The notes under the pieces were generated by a model. That model ran no database searches, was not told the DNA's origin, and saw nothing but the letters and a program-made list of their open reading frames with translations. A stretch of 64,000 bases of DNA from Arthrobacter sp. zg-Y1110 (GTDB lineage: Bacteria > Actinomycetota > Actinomycetes > Actinomycetales > Micrococcaceae), in contig NZ_CP104272.1 in assembly GCF_025244865.1 (NCBI RefSeq), positions 1,178,001 to 1,242,000 on the forward strand, written 5' to 3'. The position numbers were made by a program, and so were the translations under genes. This document shows positions 33,724 to 43,248 of the stretch, one piece after another (position 1 is the first letter of the stretch; each line of letters begins with the position of its first letter).

Positions 33724-34944
33724 TCAGTTCCACGGCAGATCCTCCGGGACGGCGTCCAGGCCGGGCGTTGCGGGGACGGTATCCGCCTGCAGATACAGTT
33801 CCGCTGAGACGGCGGCGAGCCGGCCGATCGCCCAGCCTCGGAGGTCTCCTTCGCTCAATGCCACGAGGTCAGCGTAGACCGCCGGGAACTGCTGTTCCAG
33901 TGCGGGCAGTGCGCCGGCGGGGTTGCGCAGGAAACCCGCATCCAGGCGGTAGGCGGCCACCGGAGCAACCGCCGGCCGGCACAGATCGGGCAGATAGGCC
34001 ACCGCGTCCGTGCCACGGGATTCGTGTGCGGACATGCGCGTCTGCCACTGCTCGCCGAGGGTTACTGCGGAAGGATCCTGCGCCAGGGCGACCTCATAGG
34101 CATAGGCGGCACCGAATTCCGCGTCAATGGCAGCCTTCAGGGCAGCGGCTGCATCGGGGGCCGCGGAACCGGCTGAGGCACCTCCGGATGGAGTTCCCGC
34201 TGCCGTTTCCACGGCCTTTCCTCCGGCGCCGGCATCCGGACAGTTCGACAACTTCTTTTCCTTTGCCGGCTCGTCGGTCGCGTCGCTTGCGGCCACCGGA
34301 TCTCCGGTGCGCGGGCCGTTGGTCTCCGGCAAGGTCAGGCCGTAAAGGCCCGCGGCACGAGCGGCCCAGACCTGCTGGGCGGCACCGGTCGCCGCAAGCA
34401 GGCGCGCCGTGCCGGCGTCCGCCCGCCACGCGGCCTGCAGGTTGGCCTTTGCCGACGCCGCCAGCGCCCGCACATAGGGCTCGAGGTCCTTGGCATCCGG
34501 TGCCTCGGGAGCTCCGGGGGAGCCTGCCCGGCCCTTTCCGGCAGTGCCGGAAACATCGAGCGGTTCCACGAAAGTGTGCCGGGCAGCTGCCGGTTCCCGT
34601 CCGGTGCTGGTCAGCAGGGCAGCCTGACTGCGCAGTCCCTCGGCCTGAGCCAGGAGTTCGACTGCTTCGGGATTTTTCCCTTCAGCGGCCAGCACCCCCG
34701 CCTCGGCGGAAAGGGCCCGCGCGCTGTTCCGGGCCTCGGCCAGGGCAATTTGCGAAAAGGAACGGCTGCGCTCCGTTGCGTCCCCGGTACCGGCGACCAG
34801 GCCGAGGCTGAGGATCACCGCTCCCAGTGCGAGGAACAACACAAGACGCCGCGCACCGGCACCCAAACGGCGTGGCCAGCGGGCAGGCGCGGGCTCGGGG
34901 CCGGGGTTTTCCAAGGGCGCATCCACAACAGTCGATGATGTCAC
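33724..34944 (-). CDS. DUF4439 ferritin-like membrane-anchored protein
   Basis: A 406-residue protein. After a Pro-rich cytoplasmic N-terminus, one hydrophobic segment (about 29-51) is probably a signal anchor. A long Ala-rich helical region follows (about 55-235), then a ferritin-like DUF4439 domain (about 255-400) with AAALKAAIDAEFGAAYAYEVALAQ and WQTRMSAHESRGTDAV. DUF4439 proteins are found just upstream of rimP in other actinobacteria; their function is unknown and the four-helix core here shows no convincing di-iron motif. GTG start at 34944, divergent from rimP. Confidence 0.82.
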   Translation of the reverse strand: MTSSTVVDAPLENPGPEPAPARWPRRLGAGARRLVLFLALGAVILSLGLVAGTGDATERSRSFSQIALAEARNSARALSAEAGVLAAEGKNPEAVELLAQAEGLRSQAALLTSTGREPAAARHTFVEPLDVSGTAGKGRAGSPGAPEAPDAKDLEPYVRALAASAKANLQAAWRADAGTARLLAATGAAQQVWAARAAGLYGLTLPETNGPRTGDPVAASDATDEPAKEKKLSNCPDAGAGGKAVETAAGTPSGGASAGSAAPDAAAALKAAIDAEFGAAYAYEVALAQDPSAVTLGEQWQTRMSAHESRGTDAVAYLPDLCRPAVAPVAAYRLDAGFLRNPAGALPALEQQFPAVYADLVALSEGDLRGWAIGRLAAVSAELYLQADTVPATPGLDAVPEDLPWN

Positions 34945-34992
34945 GAACGCGCTCTCATCTGCATCGATGCCTCAAGGACACAGGAATGTCGG

Positions 34993-34998
34993 TAGTCT
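34993..34998 (+). promoter_or_regulatory. -10 element for the rimP-nusA operon
   Basis: TAGTCT lies 32 nt upstream of rimP. The transcript would include the ribosome-binding site GGGAGG at 35020-35025, so this one is not leaderless. Confidence 0.45.
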
Positions 34999-35030
34999 AG
35001 GACTACAACAACATCTAGTGGGAGGCAGCT

Positions 35031-35657
35031 ATGGCGGTTCGGCCCAACCCCAAAAAAGACACGTCGTCGGATTACCGCAGGAATGCGATGCGTGCAGAAG
35101 TAGCCGCGGAGACGCAGCGGCTCAAGAATTATCTGGCCCCCACGGTAGAGATGCAGGATTTGTTCCTCGAGGACATCGAGATCAAGCTGGCAGGTGCCCA
35201 CCGCACTGTCCACGTCATCGTGGACCTTCCCGAGGACCAGCCCGGAGGCGTCAGCCTGGACAGGATTTCGTCCGCAGCCCAAGTGATTTCCGAAGCCATG
35301 GACAACGATCCGGGCGATGACGGACGCCCCTACAACCTCGAGGTTTCGTCCCCCGGGGTTTCCCGTCCCCTCACCGAGCCGCGCCACTGGCGCCGCAACG
35401 CAGGCCGGATGGTGTCCGTTTCCGTTGAGCGCGGAGACGACGTGATGGGGCGGATCGTCTCCGTCGAAGACGACGGCATTACGTTGATACCGGAACTTCC
35501 GGTCAAGAAAGGGATGAAGGCCAAACAGGGGGACCCGGTCCGCCTGGCATTCGCCGACATCCGCAAGGGGCGCGTTGAAGTCGAATTCGCCCACCTTGAA
35601 GACGACCCGGCCGGCGAGGACGCCCCGGATGATGAAACCACAGCTGAGGAGGCCTAG
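35031..35657 (+). CDS. rimP: Ribosome maturation factor RimP
   Basis: A 208-residue RimP, needed for 30S subunit assembly. The N-terminal domain carries LAPTVEMQDLFLEDIEIKLA, VDLPEDQPGGVSLDRISSAA and YNLEVSSPGVSRPLTEPRHW (about 103-122), the latter being the family hallmark. An SH3-like domain follows, then an acidic C-terminal tail (EDDPAGEDAPDDETTAEEA). ATG 35031 has a GGGAGG site. nusA starts directly at its stop. This rimP-nusA-ylxR-infB order is the standard bacterial operon. Confidence 0.95.
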   Translation: MAVRPNPKKDTSSDYRRNAMRAEVAAETQRLKNYLAPTVEMQDLFLEDIEIKLAGAHRTVHVIVDLPEDQPGGVSLDRISSAAQVISEAMDNDPGDDGRPYNLEVSSPGVSRPLTEPRHWRRNAGRMVSVSVERGDDVMGRIVSVEDDGITLIPELPVKKGMKAKQGDPVRLAFADIRKGRVEVEFAHLEDDPAGEDAPDDETTAEEA

Positions 35658-36629
35658 ATGGAAATAGATATGAGTGCGCTGAGGCTGCTGGAACGCGAAC
35701 GGGAGATCCCCCTGGATCTGCTGGTGCCGACCATTGAGCAGGCTCTGCTGGTTGCCTACCACAAGACCAACGGCGCCCAGGAGCAGGCACGGGCGGAACT
35801 GGACCGGAAGACCGGTCACGTAACCATCTGGGCTGCTGAGCTCGACGACGACGGATCCACGGTGGGGGAGTTCGACGACACCCCGGCCGGCTTCGGTCGG
35901 ATCGCCGCCAGCACGGCCCGGCAGATCATCCTGCAGCGGCTGCGCGATGTCGAGGACGACAACATCCTGGGCGAGTTCAAGGGCCGTGAAGGCGAACTGG
36001 TCTCCGGCCAGATCCAGCAGGGCAACAACCCGCACATGATCCAGGTGAACCTCGGCTCGGTGGAGGCACTGCTGCCCCCGCCCGAGCAGGTTCCGGGGGA
36101 GAAGTACCTCCACGGTTCCCGCCTGCGCGCGTTCGTTGTGGACGTGCGCCGCGGCTTCAAGGGTCCGTCCATCACGCTCTCCCGCTCCCACCCCGGCCTG
36201 GTCCGCAAGCTTTTCGAACTGGAAGTTCCGGAAATCGCCGACGGCAGCGTGGAAATCGTGGCACTGGCACGCGAAGCAGGACACCGTTCCAAGATTGCCG
36301 TCAAGGCCAATGTCCCGGGCATCAATGCCAAGGGTGCCTGCATCGGCGAGATGGGCTCCCGTGTGCGTGCGGTCATGAACGAACTGCATGACGAGAAGAT
36401 CGACATTGTCGACTTCAGCGAGGATCCGGCGACGTTCATCGCCAACTCCCTCTCGCCGTCGCGCGTGAACTCCGTGACCATCACGGACGAGGACCTGAGG
36501 TCCGCACGCGTCGTGGTTCCCGACTACCAGCTCTCCCTGGCGATCGGCAAGGAAGGCCAGAATGCCCGCCTCGCGGCCAAGCTGACCGGCTGGCGGATCG
36601 ATATCGTTTCCGACGCGAAGGCCTCCTAG
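35658..36629 (+). CDS. nusA: Transcription termination/antitermination protein NusA
   Basis: A 323-residue NusA: N-terminal RNA-polymerase-binding domain (about 1-105), S1 domain ([20 protein letters not shown], about 115-190) and two KH domains ([20 protein letters not shown], about 215-234; the second with [19 protein letters not shown] near the end). It lacks the acidic repeats found in E. coli NusA, as is usual in actinobacteria. ATG 35658 follows the rimP TAG with no gap and has GAGGAGG upstream inside rimP. Confidence 0.95.
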   Translation: MEIDMSALRLLEREREIPLDLLVPTIEQALLVAYHKTNGAQEQARAELDRKTGHVTIWAAELDDDGSTVGEFDDTPAGFGRIAASTARQIILQRLRDVEDDNILGEFKGREGELVSGQIQQGNNPHMIQVNLGSVEALLPPPEQVPGEKYLHGSRLRAFVVDVRRGFKGPSITLSRSHPGLVRKLFELEVPEIADGSVEIVALAREAGHRSKIAVKANVPGINAKGACIGEMGSRVRAVMNELHDEKIDIVDFSEDPATFIANSLSPSRVNSVTITDEDLRSARVVVPDYQLSLAIGKEGQNARLAAKLTGWRIDIVSDAKAS

Positions 36630-36677
36630 GCTCCGGTGCCGGAAGCGGATGCAGCGCCGGACAAGAAAGGCGCTAGA

Positions 36678-37073
36678 ATGTATAAGGCCGGGTCACCCTC
36701 CGCGTCCCATTCATCGGCAGCCGCTTCCGGCGCTGCCGCGGGAAATCGGGTATCCAGGCACGTTCCGTTGCGAACGTGCATAGGGTGCAGGAAAAAGGAT
36801 GACCAAGCTGTTCTGCTGCGGTTGGTCCGTGTCAGCATGGAAGGCGGCAACGCCGTCCGTGTCGATGAGGACCACCGAATGCCTGGAAGGGGTGCCTGGT
36901 TGCACCCCGACACGGCATGCCTGAGATTGGCAGTGAAACGTTCGGGCTTTCCGCGGGCCTTTAGGGGTTCCGTGGAAATATCGGACGTTGAACGTTGGTT
37001 CAAGGCCCTTGAGGACGTTCCGACCGGGAACGGACTCAAAACCGTCCAACCTGAAAGCGGGTCAGAAATCTGA
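36678..37073 (+). CDS. ylxR: YlxR family (DUF448) RNA-binding protein
   Basis: About 131 residues. The YlxR fold is seen in VPLRTCIGCRKKDDQAVLLRLV (with the RTCIGCR motif) and MPGRGAWLHPDTACLRLAV. It lies between nusA and infB as in most bacteria and probably binds RNA or acts on transcription and RNase P. I chose ATG 36678 with AAAGG about 7 nt upstream; GTG 36636, 14 codons earlier, is possible. The start also overlaps TAGAAT (36674-36679), a strong -10-like sequence that could be an internal promoter for infB. Confidence 0.88.
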   Translation: MYKAGSPSASHSSAAASGAAAGNRVSRHVPLRTCIGCRKKDDQAVLLRLVRVSMEGGNAVRVDEDHRMPGRGAWLHPDTACLRLAVKRSGFPRAFRGSVEISDVERWFKALEDVPTGNGLKTVQPESGSEI

Positions 37074-37173
37074 TGGAAACCCGATGAGTACCCAGCGATG
37101 AGTACTTTGTTGTGCTCTGTGATGGGCCCCGCTGCAACTGCAGTGGAAGCCCGCAGTAAATAGACGGTTCGTA

Positions 37174-37199
37174 CCTGCCTCGGTGCGGACCGAGACAGG
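37174..37199 (+). promoter_or_regulatory. Stem-loop covering the infB ribosome-binding site
   Basis: CCTGCCTCGGT (37174-37184) pairs with ACCGAGACAGG (37189-37199), ten pairs with one C/A mismatch, around a GCGG tetraloop. The right arm contains the first three bases of the infB ribosome-binding site AGGAG (37197-37201), just before GTG 37206. It could limit infB translation. Confidence 0.55.
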
Positions 37200-37205
37200 A
37201 GAAAT

Positions 37206-40109
37206 GTGGCCAAGGTCCGCGTACACGAGCTTGCTAAAGAGCTCGGCATTACCTCGAAGGATGCAGTTGCAAAACTGCAGGAACTGGGCGAATTCGTCCG
37301 TTCCGCCTCATCAACTATTGAGGCCCCGGTAGTCAAGAAACTTCGAGGCGCCTTCCCGGCGTCTGAAAACAAGGCTGCTTCCCCGGCAGCCCCCGCCAAG
37401 GCTGACGCTTCCGCGTCCAAGCCTTCGGCCCCGTCCCCCAAGCCCGGCTCCGCGAAGCCTGCCCCGGCAGCTCCCGCAGCAGAGCAGCCCGCCGCTGAGG
37501 CGCCGGCAGCTCCCGCTGAGGCCGCTCCGGCACCGGCAGCGCCGGCTGCACCCGCAGCCGAGGCACCGGCAGCACCGGCTCCGGCCGCGGAACCCGCTGC
37601 ACCCGAAGCCGGCAAGGAAGACGCCGCCAAGGCATCCGCCTCTTCGGCACCTCGTCCCGGCGCACCGCGCCCGGGCGGTGGCGGACCCCGCCCCGGCAAC
37701 AACCCGTTTGCACCTTCCCAGGGCATGCCGCGTCCGCGTGGCCGCGGCGACGGCGAACGGGGTGCCGGCGCACCGCGTCCGGGCAACAACCCCTTCGCTA
37801 CCTCGCAGGGCATGCCGCGTCCGGGTGGACGCCGCGATGAGGCCGAACGTCCCGGTACGCCGGGTGCCGCAGGCCCCCGTCCCGCAGCCGGTGCAGGTGG
37901 ACCCCGTCCCGGCGCACCGCGTCCGGGTGCTCCGCGCCCCGGCGCTCCCCGTCCCGGCGCACCGCGTCCGGGCACTCCCCGTCCGGCAGGAGCAGGCGCC
38001 GGCGGCGCACGCCCCACACCGGGCATGATGCCCAACCGCACTGAACGTCCGGCAGCTCCGGGACGTCCGGGCGCAGCAGGACCGCGCCGCGGACCGGGCG
38101 GAGCCCCGGGTACCGGCGGCGGCGGCGCCCCGGTTGGCGGCGGCTTCGGTAAGGGCGGCCGCGGACGCGGCGGCACTGCCGGTGCTTTCGGCAAGGGCGG
38201 CGCAGGCCGCGGCAAGCAGCGCAAGTCGAAGCGCGCGAAGCGGCAGGAACTGGAGCAGATGTCTGCTCCGTCGCTGGGTGGCGTTTCGGTACCCCGCGGC
38301 GACGGCAACACTGTTGTCCGGCTGCGCCGCGGCGCGTCCATCACGGACTTCGCCGACAAGATTGAGGCCAACCCCGCAGCACTGGTGACCGTACTGTTCC
38401 ACCTCGGTGAAATGGCAACGGCCACGCAGTCCCTGGACGAAGAGACGTTCGGTGTACTGGGTACGGAGCTGGGCTACAAGATCCAGGTTGTCTCGCCCGA
38501 AGACGAAGAGCGCGAACTGCTGAGCACGTTCGACATCGACTTCGAGGCAGAACTGGAAGCCGAAGGCGACGACCAGCTTGAGGCACGTCCTCCGGTAGTC
38601 ACCGTCATGGGTCACGTTGACCACGGTAAGACCCGCCTGCTGGACGCCATCCGCAACTCGAACGTTGTGGAAGGCGAACACGGCGGTATCACCCAGCACA
38701 TCGGTGCCTACCAGATCGCCTTCGATCACGAGGGCATCGAGCGGGCCGTCACCTTCATTGATACTCCGGGCCACGAGGCGTTTACCGCCATGCGTGCCCG
38801 TGGTGCCAAGGTCACCGACATTGCGGTCCTGGTTGTTGCAGCCGACGACGGCGTTATGCCGCAGACGGTGGAAGCACTCAACCACGCACAGGCAGCCAAC
38901 GTGCCGATCGTGGTCGCAGTGAACAAGATCGACAAGGAAGGCGCCAACCCGGAGAAGGTCCGCGGCCAGCTGACCGAATACGGACTGGTTCCTGAAGAAT
39001 ACGGTGGCGACACCATGTTCGTGGAGGTCTCTGCCCGCCAGAACCTCAACATCGACGCCCTGCTCGAGGCCGTTCTGCTTACCGCAGATGCTGCCTTGGA
39101 CATGCGCGCCAACCCGAACAAGGACGCCCGCGGTATCGCGATCGAAGCCAACCTGGACAAGGGCCGCGGTGCAGTAGCAACTGTGCTGGTCCAGTCCGGA
39201 ACGCTGAAGGTCGGCGACACCATCGTGGCGGGTACGGCCCACGGCCGTGTCCGTGCCATGTTCGACGAGAATGGCGACAACGTCACCGAAGCCGGGCCCT
39301 CGCGTCCGGTCCAGGTGCTCGGCCTGTCCAACGTTCCCCGCGCCGGCGACACGTTCTTCGTTACCGACGACGAGCGCACTGCCCGCCAGATCGCTGAAAA
39401 GCGTGAGGCTGCGGACCGCAACGCCGCACTGGCCAAGCGCCGCAAGCGCATCAGCCTCGAGGACTTCGACCAGGCCGTTGCTGACGGAAAGGTCGACACC
39501 CTCAACCTCATCCTCAAGGGTGACGTTTCCGGTGCAGTCGAAGCCCTGGAAGACTCGCTGCTCAAGATCGACGTCGGCGAAGGCGAGCAGCTGCGCGTCA
39601 TCCACCGCGGCGTCGGTGCCATCACGCAGAACGACGTCAACCTGGCGACGGTGGACAACGCCGTCATCATCGGCTTCAACGTCAAGCCGGCCGAGCGCGT
39701 TGCCGACCTGGCAGAGCGCGAAGGCGTCGACATGCGCTTCTACTCCGTCATCTACGCAGCAATTGATGACATTGAGCTTGCACTGAAGGGCATGCTCAAG
39801 CCCGAGTACGAAGAGGTCCAGCTCGGCACCGCCGAGGTCCGCGAAGTCTTCCGTTCCTCCAAGTTCGGAAACATTGCCGGCTCGATCGTCCGCTCCGGTG
39901 TCATCCGGCGCAACGCCAAGGCGCGGGTCACCCGCGACGGCAAGGTCATCGGTGACAACCTCACCGTTGAATCGCTCAAGCGGTTCAAGGACGACGCCAC
40001 CGAGGTCCGCACGGACTTCGAGTGTGGTATCGGCCTGGGCTCGTTCAACGATGTCAACCAGGGCGACATCATCGAGACCTTCGAGATGCGCGAGAAGCCG
40101 CGCGTCTAA
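37206..40109 (+). CDS. infB: Translation initiation factor IF-2
   Basis: A 967-residue IF-2 that brings initiator tRNA to the 30S subunit. The N-terminal [20 protein letters not shown] module (about 4-23) is followed by a roughly 300-residue Ala/Pro/Gly/Arg-rich region with RPGAP-type repeats, as in other actinobacteria. The G domain has the P-loop GHVDHGKT (469-476), DTPGHEAF and NKID. Beta-barrel domains II and IV follow. GTG start at 37206. The Pro-rich repeats are encoded by repetitive DNA at about 37890-37990. Confidence 0.96.
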   Translation: MAKVRVHELAKELGITSKDAVAKLQELGEFVRSASSTIEAPVVKKLRGAFPASENKAASPAAPAKADASASKPSAPSPKPGSAKPAPAAPAAEQPAAEAPAAPAEAAPAPAAPAAPAAEAPAAPAPAAEPAAPEAGKEDAAKASASSAPRPGAPRPGGGGPRPGNNPFAPSQGMPRPRGRGDGERGAGAPRPGNNPFATSQGMPRPGGRRDEAERPGTPGAAGPRPAAGAGGPRPGAPRPGAPRPGAPRPGAPRPGTPRPAGAGAGGARPTPGMMPNRTERPAAPGRPGAAGPRRGPGGAPGTGGGGAPVGGGFGKGGRGRGGTAGAFGKGGAGRGKQRKSKRAKRQELEQMSAPSLGGVSVPRGDGNTVVRLRRGASITDFADKIEANPAALVTVLFHLGEMATATQSLDEETFGVLGTELGYKIQVVSPEDEERELLSTFDIDFEAELEAEGDDQLEARPPVVTVMGHVDHGKTRLLDAIRNSNVVEGEHGGITQHIGAYQIAFDHEGIERAVTFIDTPGHEAFTAMRARGAKVTDIAVLVVAADDGVMPQTVEALNHAQAANVPIVVAVNKIDKEGANPEKVRGQLTEYGLVPEEYGGDTMFVEVSARQNLNIDALLEAVLLTADAALDMRANPNKDARGIAIEANLDKGRGAVATVLVQSGTLKVGDTIVAGTAHGRVRAMFDENGDNVTEAGPSRPVQVLGLSNVPRAGDTFFVTDDERTARQIAEKREAADRNAALAKRRKRISLEDFDQAVADGKVDTLNLILKGDVSGAVEALEDSLLKIDVGEGEQLRVIHRGVGAITQNDVNLATVDNAVIIGFNVKPAERVADLAEREGVDMRFYSVIYAAIDDIELALKGMLKPEYEEVQLGTAEVREVFRSSKFGNIAGSIVRSGVIRRNAKARVTRDGKVIGDNLTVESLKRFKDDATEVRTDFECGIGLGSFNDVNQGDIIETFEMREKPRV

Positions 40110-40116
40110 TCTGTGG

Positions 40117-40149
40117 CCGCAGGCCGCCGGGTCTCCCGGCGGCCTGCGG
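40117..40149 (+). terminator. Hairpin between infB and rbfA
   Basis: CCGCAGGCCGCCGGG (40117-40131) pairs perfectly with CCCGGCGGCCTGCGG (40135-40149), followed by a T-rich stretch (GTACTTTGTTTTCC). It is probably a terminator or attenuator; rbfA then needs read-through or its own promoter. Confidence 0.7.
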
Positions 40150-40183
40150 GTACTTTGTTTTCCAGTCTTAGTAAGGAGAGGTA

Positions 40184-40657
40184 ATGGCAGATCCAGCACG
40201 CGCTGCGAAACTCGCTGACCGTATCAAGGTAGTAGTTGCCCAGGCGCTTGAGCGGCGGATCAAGGATCCCCGGCTGGGATTCGTGACCATCACCGATGCA
40301 CGGGTCACCAATGACCTGCAGCACGCCACTTTGTACTACACGGTCTTCGGCGACGAAGAGCAGCAGGCAGATACCAAGGCAGCCCTGGAATCCGCACGCG
40401 GAATCCTGCGCGCCGAGGTGGGCAAGAACATCACTGTCCGCCTGACACCAACGCTTGAATTCGTTCCCGACGAGATCCCGGTCAACGCCGGTCACCTCGA
40501 GGAACTGATCCGGGCAGCCAAGCAGCGCGATGCCGAACTGGCAGCGCTCAAGGAAGGTGCCAGCTACGCAGGCGACGCCGATCCGTACCGCAAGGACGAA
40601 GAGGACTTCGACGAAGACCTCGAATCCGATGCTCCGGTCGACTCGGACGCGAAGTAG
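40184..40657 (+). CDS. rbfA: Ribosome-binding factor A
   Basis: A 157-residue RbfA, a KH-like protein required for 16S rRNA 5' end processing and 30S maturation. ADRIKVVVAQALERRIKDPRLG, VTITDARVTNDLQHATLYYT and RLTPTLEFVPDEI occur in the usual order. The last 40 residues are acidic (DEEDFDEDLESDAPVDSDAK), a common actinobacterial tail. ATG 40184 has AAGGAGAGG upstream. A strong terminator follows. Confidence 0.95.
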   Translation: MADPARAAKLADRIKVVVAQALERRIKDPRLGFVTITDARVTNDLQHATLYYTVFGDEEQQADTKAALESARGILRAEVGKNITVRLTPTLEFVPDEIPVNAGHLEELIRAAKQRDAELAALKEGASYAGDADPYRKDEEDFDEDLESDAPVDSDAK

Positions 40658-40671
40658 GTCCTAGACCGTCG

Positions 40672-40711
40672 AAAAGGGAGCGGTTCCGTTTTACGGAGCC
40701 GCTCCCTTTTT
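40672..40711 (+). terminator. Rho-independent terminator after rbfA
   Basis: AAAAGGGAGCGG and CCGCTCCCTTTTT frame a 16-bp stem (one G-T pair) ending in a run of five T. It can also act for the convergent aminotransferase gene. Confidence 0.88.
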
Positions 40712-40748
40712 GCTGCCCCGGCACGGGCAGCCTCAACTTCACGCAGGC

Positions 40749-41894
40749 TCAGGGCGCCGGGAGCCGGCTCACGCCTTCCAGCAGCTCCTCGCGGTCCCCG
40801 CACAGCGCAATCCTGATCCAGCCCTCACCGATGGATCCGAACGCAGTGCCCGGCGCAACGGCGACGCCGTCCTCCTCCAGAAAGCGGAGAGTCCAGTCCC
40901 GGACGTTTCCTCCCGTCGCATGGGAGACATCCGCCCAGAGGTAGAACGCGCCGCGGGCCTCGAGATACCGGATTCCCTTACCGGCCAGGACGGAGCAGGC
41001 AGCATCCCGGTTAGCCCGGTAATGCGCGGAGGCCATGTCTACGTAGTCCTGCGGCCCGGTGAGTGCGGCCAGGGCCGCATACTGCGAGGGAGAGGCCACG
41101 CAGGACACGATGGACTCCATGACCGTGCTGAGGACCGGTTCCAGCCCTTCGGGCAGCACCAGCGCACCGATGCGCAGGCCGGTCAGGCCGTAGGTCTTGG
41201 ACAAGGTGAGCGAACTGATCACGCGTTCCCCGGCGTCGCCGTCGAACGCCAGGGGACTCACATGGGGCACATCGAACGTGAAGGCCTCGTAACACTCGTC
41301 CGAAAGAATCCACAGGTCGTGCCGCCGCGCCAGCTCCACCAGCGCACGGGTCAGTTCCCCGCTGAACACGGCCCCCAGCGGATTGGACGGGGAATTCAGC
41401 AGCAGCACCCGCGTACGCGGCGTCAGCAGGGCTTCGATGTCTTCGATCCTCGGCTGGAACCCATGCTCCGGATACAGGGGGTACTCCACCGGCACCGCGT
41501 GCAGGAGCTCGGCCGTCATCGCGAACGTCGGATATCCCGGGTTCGGCACCAGGATCTCGTCTCCGGCGTCCAGGAGCAGGCTCATGGCCAAATGCAGGCC
41601 CTGCTGCGCCCCCGACGTAACGAAGACCCGCTCAGGGCTGATCTCTTTGCCGCAGGCCGCACCCGCATGCCGCGCGAAGGCGGAGCGCAGGGGAGCGATG
41701 CCCGCATTGGGGGTGTAACCGGTTTCGTCCCGGTCCAGCGTGGCCCGGGCGGCGTCGAGGATATGCCCCGGGGTGGGGAAACCGGGCTCGCCGATGCTCA
41801 GGACAATCGCATCCGGCTTCGCCCAGGCGGCCTGGGTGATTTGGCGGATCTGGTTTGCCGGGACTTTCCGGACGTGCGGTGAGAGCTGTGCCAT
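40749..41894 (-). CDS. Class I/II pyridoxal-phosphate aminotransferase
   Basis: A 381-residue fold-type I aminotransferase. VLSIGEPGFPTPGHILDAA, then GYTPNAGIAPLRSAFA, NSPSNPLGAVFSGELTRAL, ILSDECYEAFTF and the PLP lysine K233 in SLTLSKTYGLTGLRIG are all present, with the substrate carboxylate arginine in GEGWIRIALC near the C-terminus. It acts on an amino acid and a 2-oxo acid; the exact substrates cannot be told from sequence. Single gene, convergent with rbfA and divergent from truB. Confidence 0.92.
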   Translation of the reverse strand: MAQLSPHVRKVPANQIRQITQAAWAKPDAIVLSIGEPGFPTPGHILDAARATLDRDETGYTPNAGIAPLRSAFARHAGAACGKEISPERVFVTSGAQQGLHLAMSLLLDAGDEILVPNPGYPTFAMTAELLHAVPVEYPLYPEHGFQPRIEDIEALLTPRTRVLLLNSPSNPLGAVFSGELTRALVELARRHDLWILSDECYEAFTFDVPHVSPLAFDGDAGERVISSLTLSKTYGLTGLRIGALVLPEGLEPVLSTVMESIVSCVASPSQYAALAALTGPQDYVDMASAHYRANRDAACSVLAGKGIRYLEARGAFYLWADVSHATGGNVRDWTLRFLEEDGVAVAPGTAFGSIGEGWIRIALCGDREELLEGVSRLPAP

Positions 41895-41957
41895 ATCCGA
41901 ATGCTATCGCCGCCTGCGGACGGCAGCGGTGCGGAACGGACGCCGCGCGCCGCAACA

Positions 41958-41963
41958 TATACT
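41958..41963 (+). promoter_or_regulatory. -10 element for truB, leaderless
   Basis: TATACT is followed by 7 nt and GTG 41971. It supports GTG 41971 as the start against the far longer reading from 41740. Confidence 0.55.
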
Positions 41964-41970
41964 GAAAGGC

Positions 41971-42879
41971 GTGAATTCAGGGCAGGTCCGTTCAGGACTG
42001 ATTATTGTGGACAAGCCGCAGGGATGGACGAGCCATGACGTGGTCGGACGCCTGCGGAGGCTGGCAGGCACCCGGAAGGTCGGACACGCAGGCACCCTGG
42101 ACCCGATGGCCACCGGCGTGCTGGTGGTCGGCATCAACAAGGCCACGCGCCTGCTGACGTACATTGTCGGCACCACCAAGACCTACGAAGCCACCATCCG
42201 GCTCGGCCAGTCGACCGTCACGGACGACGCCGAGGGTGAAGTCACGGCCGAAACCATTGCCGCCGCCGTAACGGACGAGGAAATCCGGGCTGCGGTGGCG
42301 AACCTGACCGGCGACATCCAGCAGGTCCCCAGCAGCGTCAGCGCGATCAAGGTCAACGGCGAACGTTCCTACGCGAAGGTCCGTGCCGGCGGCGAAGTGA
42401 ACCTGCCCGCGCGGCCGGTTACCGTCTCCCGGTTCGAGGTCCACGCCATCCGGCGCGAAAACGGCGGGCGGCTGCGCGACGTTGACGTCACCGTTGACTG
42501 CTCCTCCGGCACCTACATCCGCGCCCTGGCCCGTGACCTCGGTGCCGCGCTCGGCGTCGGCGGGCACCTGACCGCGCTGCGCCGCACGTGCGTGGGACCG
42601 TTCAGCCTGGAGCAGGCCTCCACCCTCGAGGAACTGGCCGAGGACCTGCGGGTCCTGGACCTCGACGACGCCGCCGCGGACCTCTTCCCGGTTCGCAGCC
42701 TGTCCGCGGCCGAAGCCGAGGACCTTTCGCACGGCCGCCGGATCACCGCCACCGGCACCGGACAGCCGGGACCGGTTGCAGCCATTGATCCGGACGGCCG
42801 GGTGGTGGGACTGCTCGAGGACAAGGGCGAGCAGGCGAAGGCACTGCTGGTCTTCACACCCGGAAACGAGAAGGCGTAA
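41971..42879 (+). CDS. truB: tRNA pseudouridine-55 synthase
   Basis: A 302-residue TruB that makes pseudouridine 55 in the T-loop of tRNAs. The start LIIVDKPQGWTSHDVVGRLR is followed by the catalytic aspartate D44 in GHAGTLDPMATGVLVV; the later blocks YEATIRLGQSTVTDDAEGE, VDCSSGTYIRALARDLG and LRRTCVGPFSLEQ are standard. A C-terminal PUA-like region is present (about 235-302). The next gene starts directly after its stop, so the membrane proteins downstream are likely co-transcribed. Confidence 0.95.
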   Translation: MNSGQVRSGLIIVDKPQGWTSHDVVGRLRRLAGTRKVGHAGTLDPMATGVLVVGINKATRLLTYIVGTTKTYEATIRLGQSTVTDDAEGEVTAETIAAAVTDEEIRAAVANLTGDIQQVPSSVSAIKVNGERSYAKVRAGGEVNLPARPVTVSRFEVHAIRRENGGRLRDVDVTVDCSSGTYIRALARDLGAALGVGGHLTALRRTCVGPFSLEQASTLEELAEDLRVLDLDDAAADLFPVRSLSAAEAEDLSHGRRITATGTGQPGPVAAIDPDGRVVGLLEDKGEQAKALLVFTPGNEKA

Positions 42880-43248
42880 ATGGACCCGCTGTTCCTAGTC
42901 GGTTCCCTCGTCTGCCTGGTGTCCGTGGTGCTGTGCATCGGTGCCGCCGTCCTCAAGCAGGGACCGAACGACCTCACCATCCTGTCCGCGGCCGCCGTCG
43001 AGCTCTTCCTGCTGGTCTACGGCGCCGCCTCGCTGATCCGCCTCGCCGGAGGGGAGGGGATCGCCGGCGAAGCCTGGGAGTTCTGGGGCTACCTGCTGAC
43101 CGCGCTGGTCATCCCGGTCGGTGCGGTCTGGTGGTCGCTCCTGGACCGCAGCCGCTGGAGCAACATCGTGCTTTCCGCCGTGGGAATCACCGTATTTGTC
43201 ATGCTGTTCCGGATGGAACAGATCTGGGACGGAGCAACACTTCTATGA
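42880..43248 (+). CDS. Small membrane protein, function unknown
   Basis: A 122-residue protein with four predicted membrane helices (about 4-23, 31-56, 69-87, 94-112). No family is recognised. The ATG follows the truB stop without a gap, and its TGA overlaps the ATG of the next membrane protein (ATGA), so the three genes form a tightly coupled unit. The helices are separated by very short loops, as in small integral membrane subunits of unknown function found in Arthrobacter. Confidence 0.8.
   Translation: MDPLFLVGSLVCLVSVVLCIGAAVLKQGPNDLTILSAAAVELFLLVYGAASLIRLAGGEGIAGEAWEFWGYLLTALVIPVGAVWWSLLDRSRWSNIVLSAVGITVFVMLFRMEQIWDGATLL

Noticed and set aside
37311..40199. 962-codon open frame opposite infB, and a 599-codon frame at 36626-38425
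   Set aside because: Antisense shadow of IF-2; composition follows the Ala/Pro/Gly repeats of the real gene and no domain is recognisable.
41740..41970. N-terminal extension of truB
   Set aside because: It overlaps the divergent aminotransferase and precedes the -10; the TruB domain starts at 41971.
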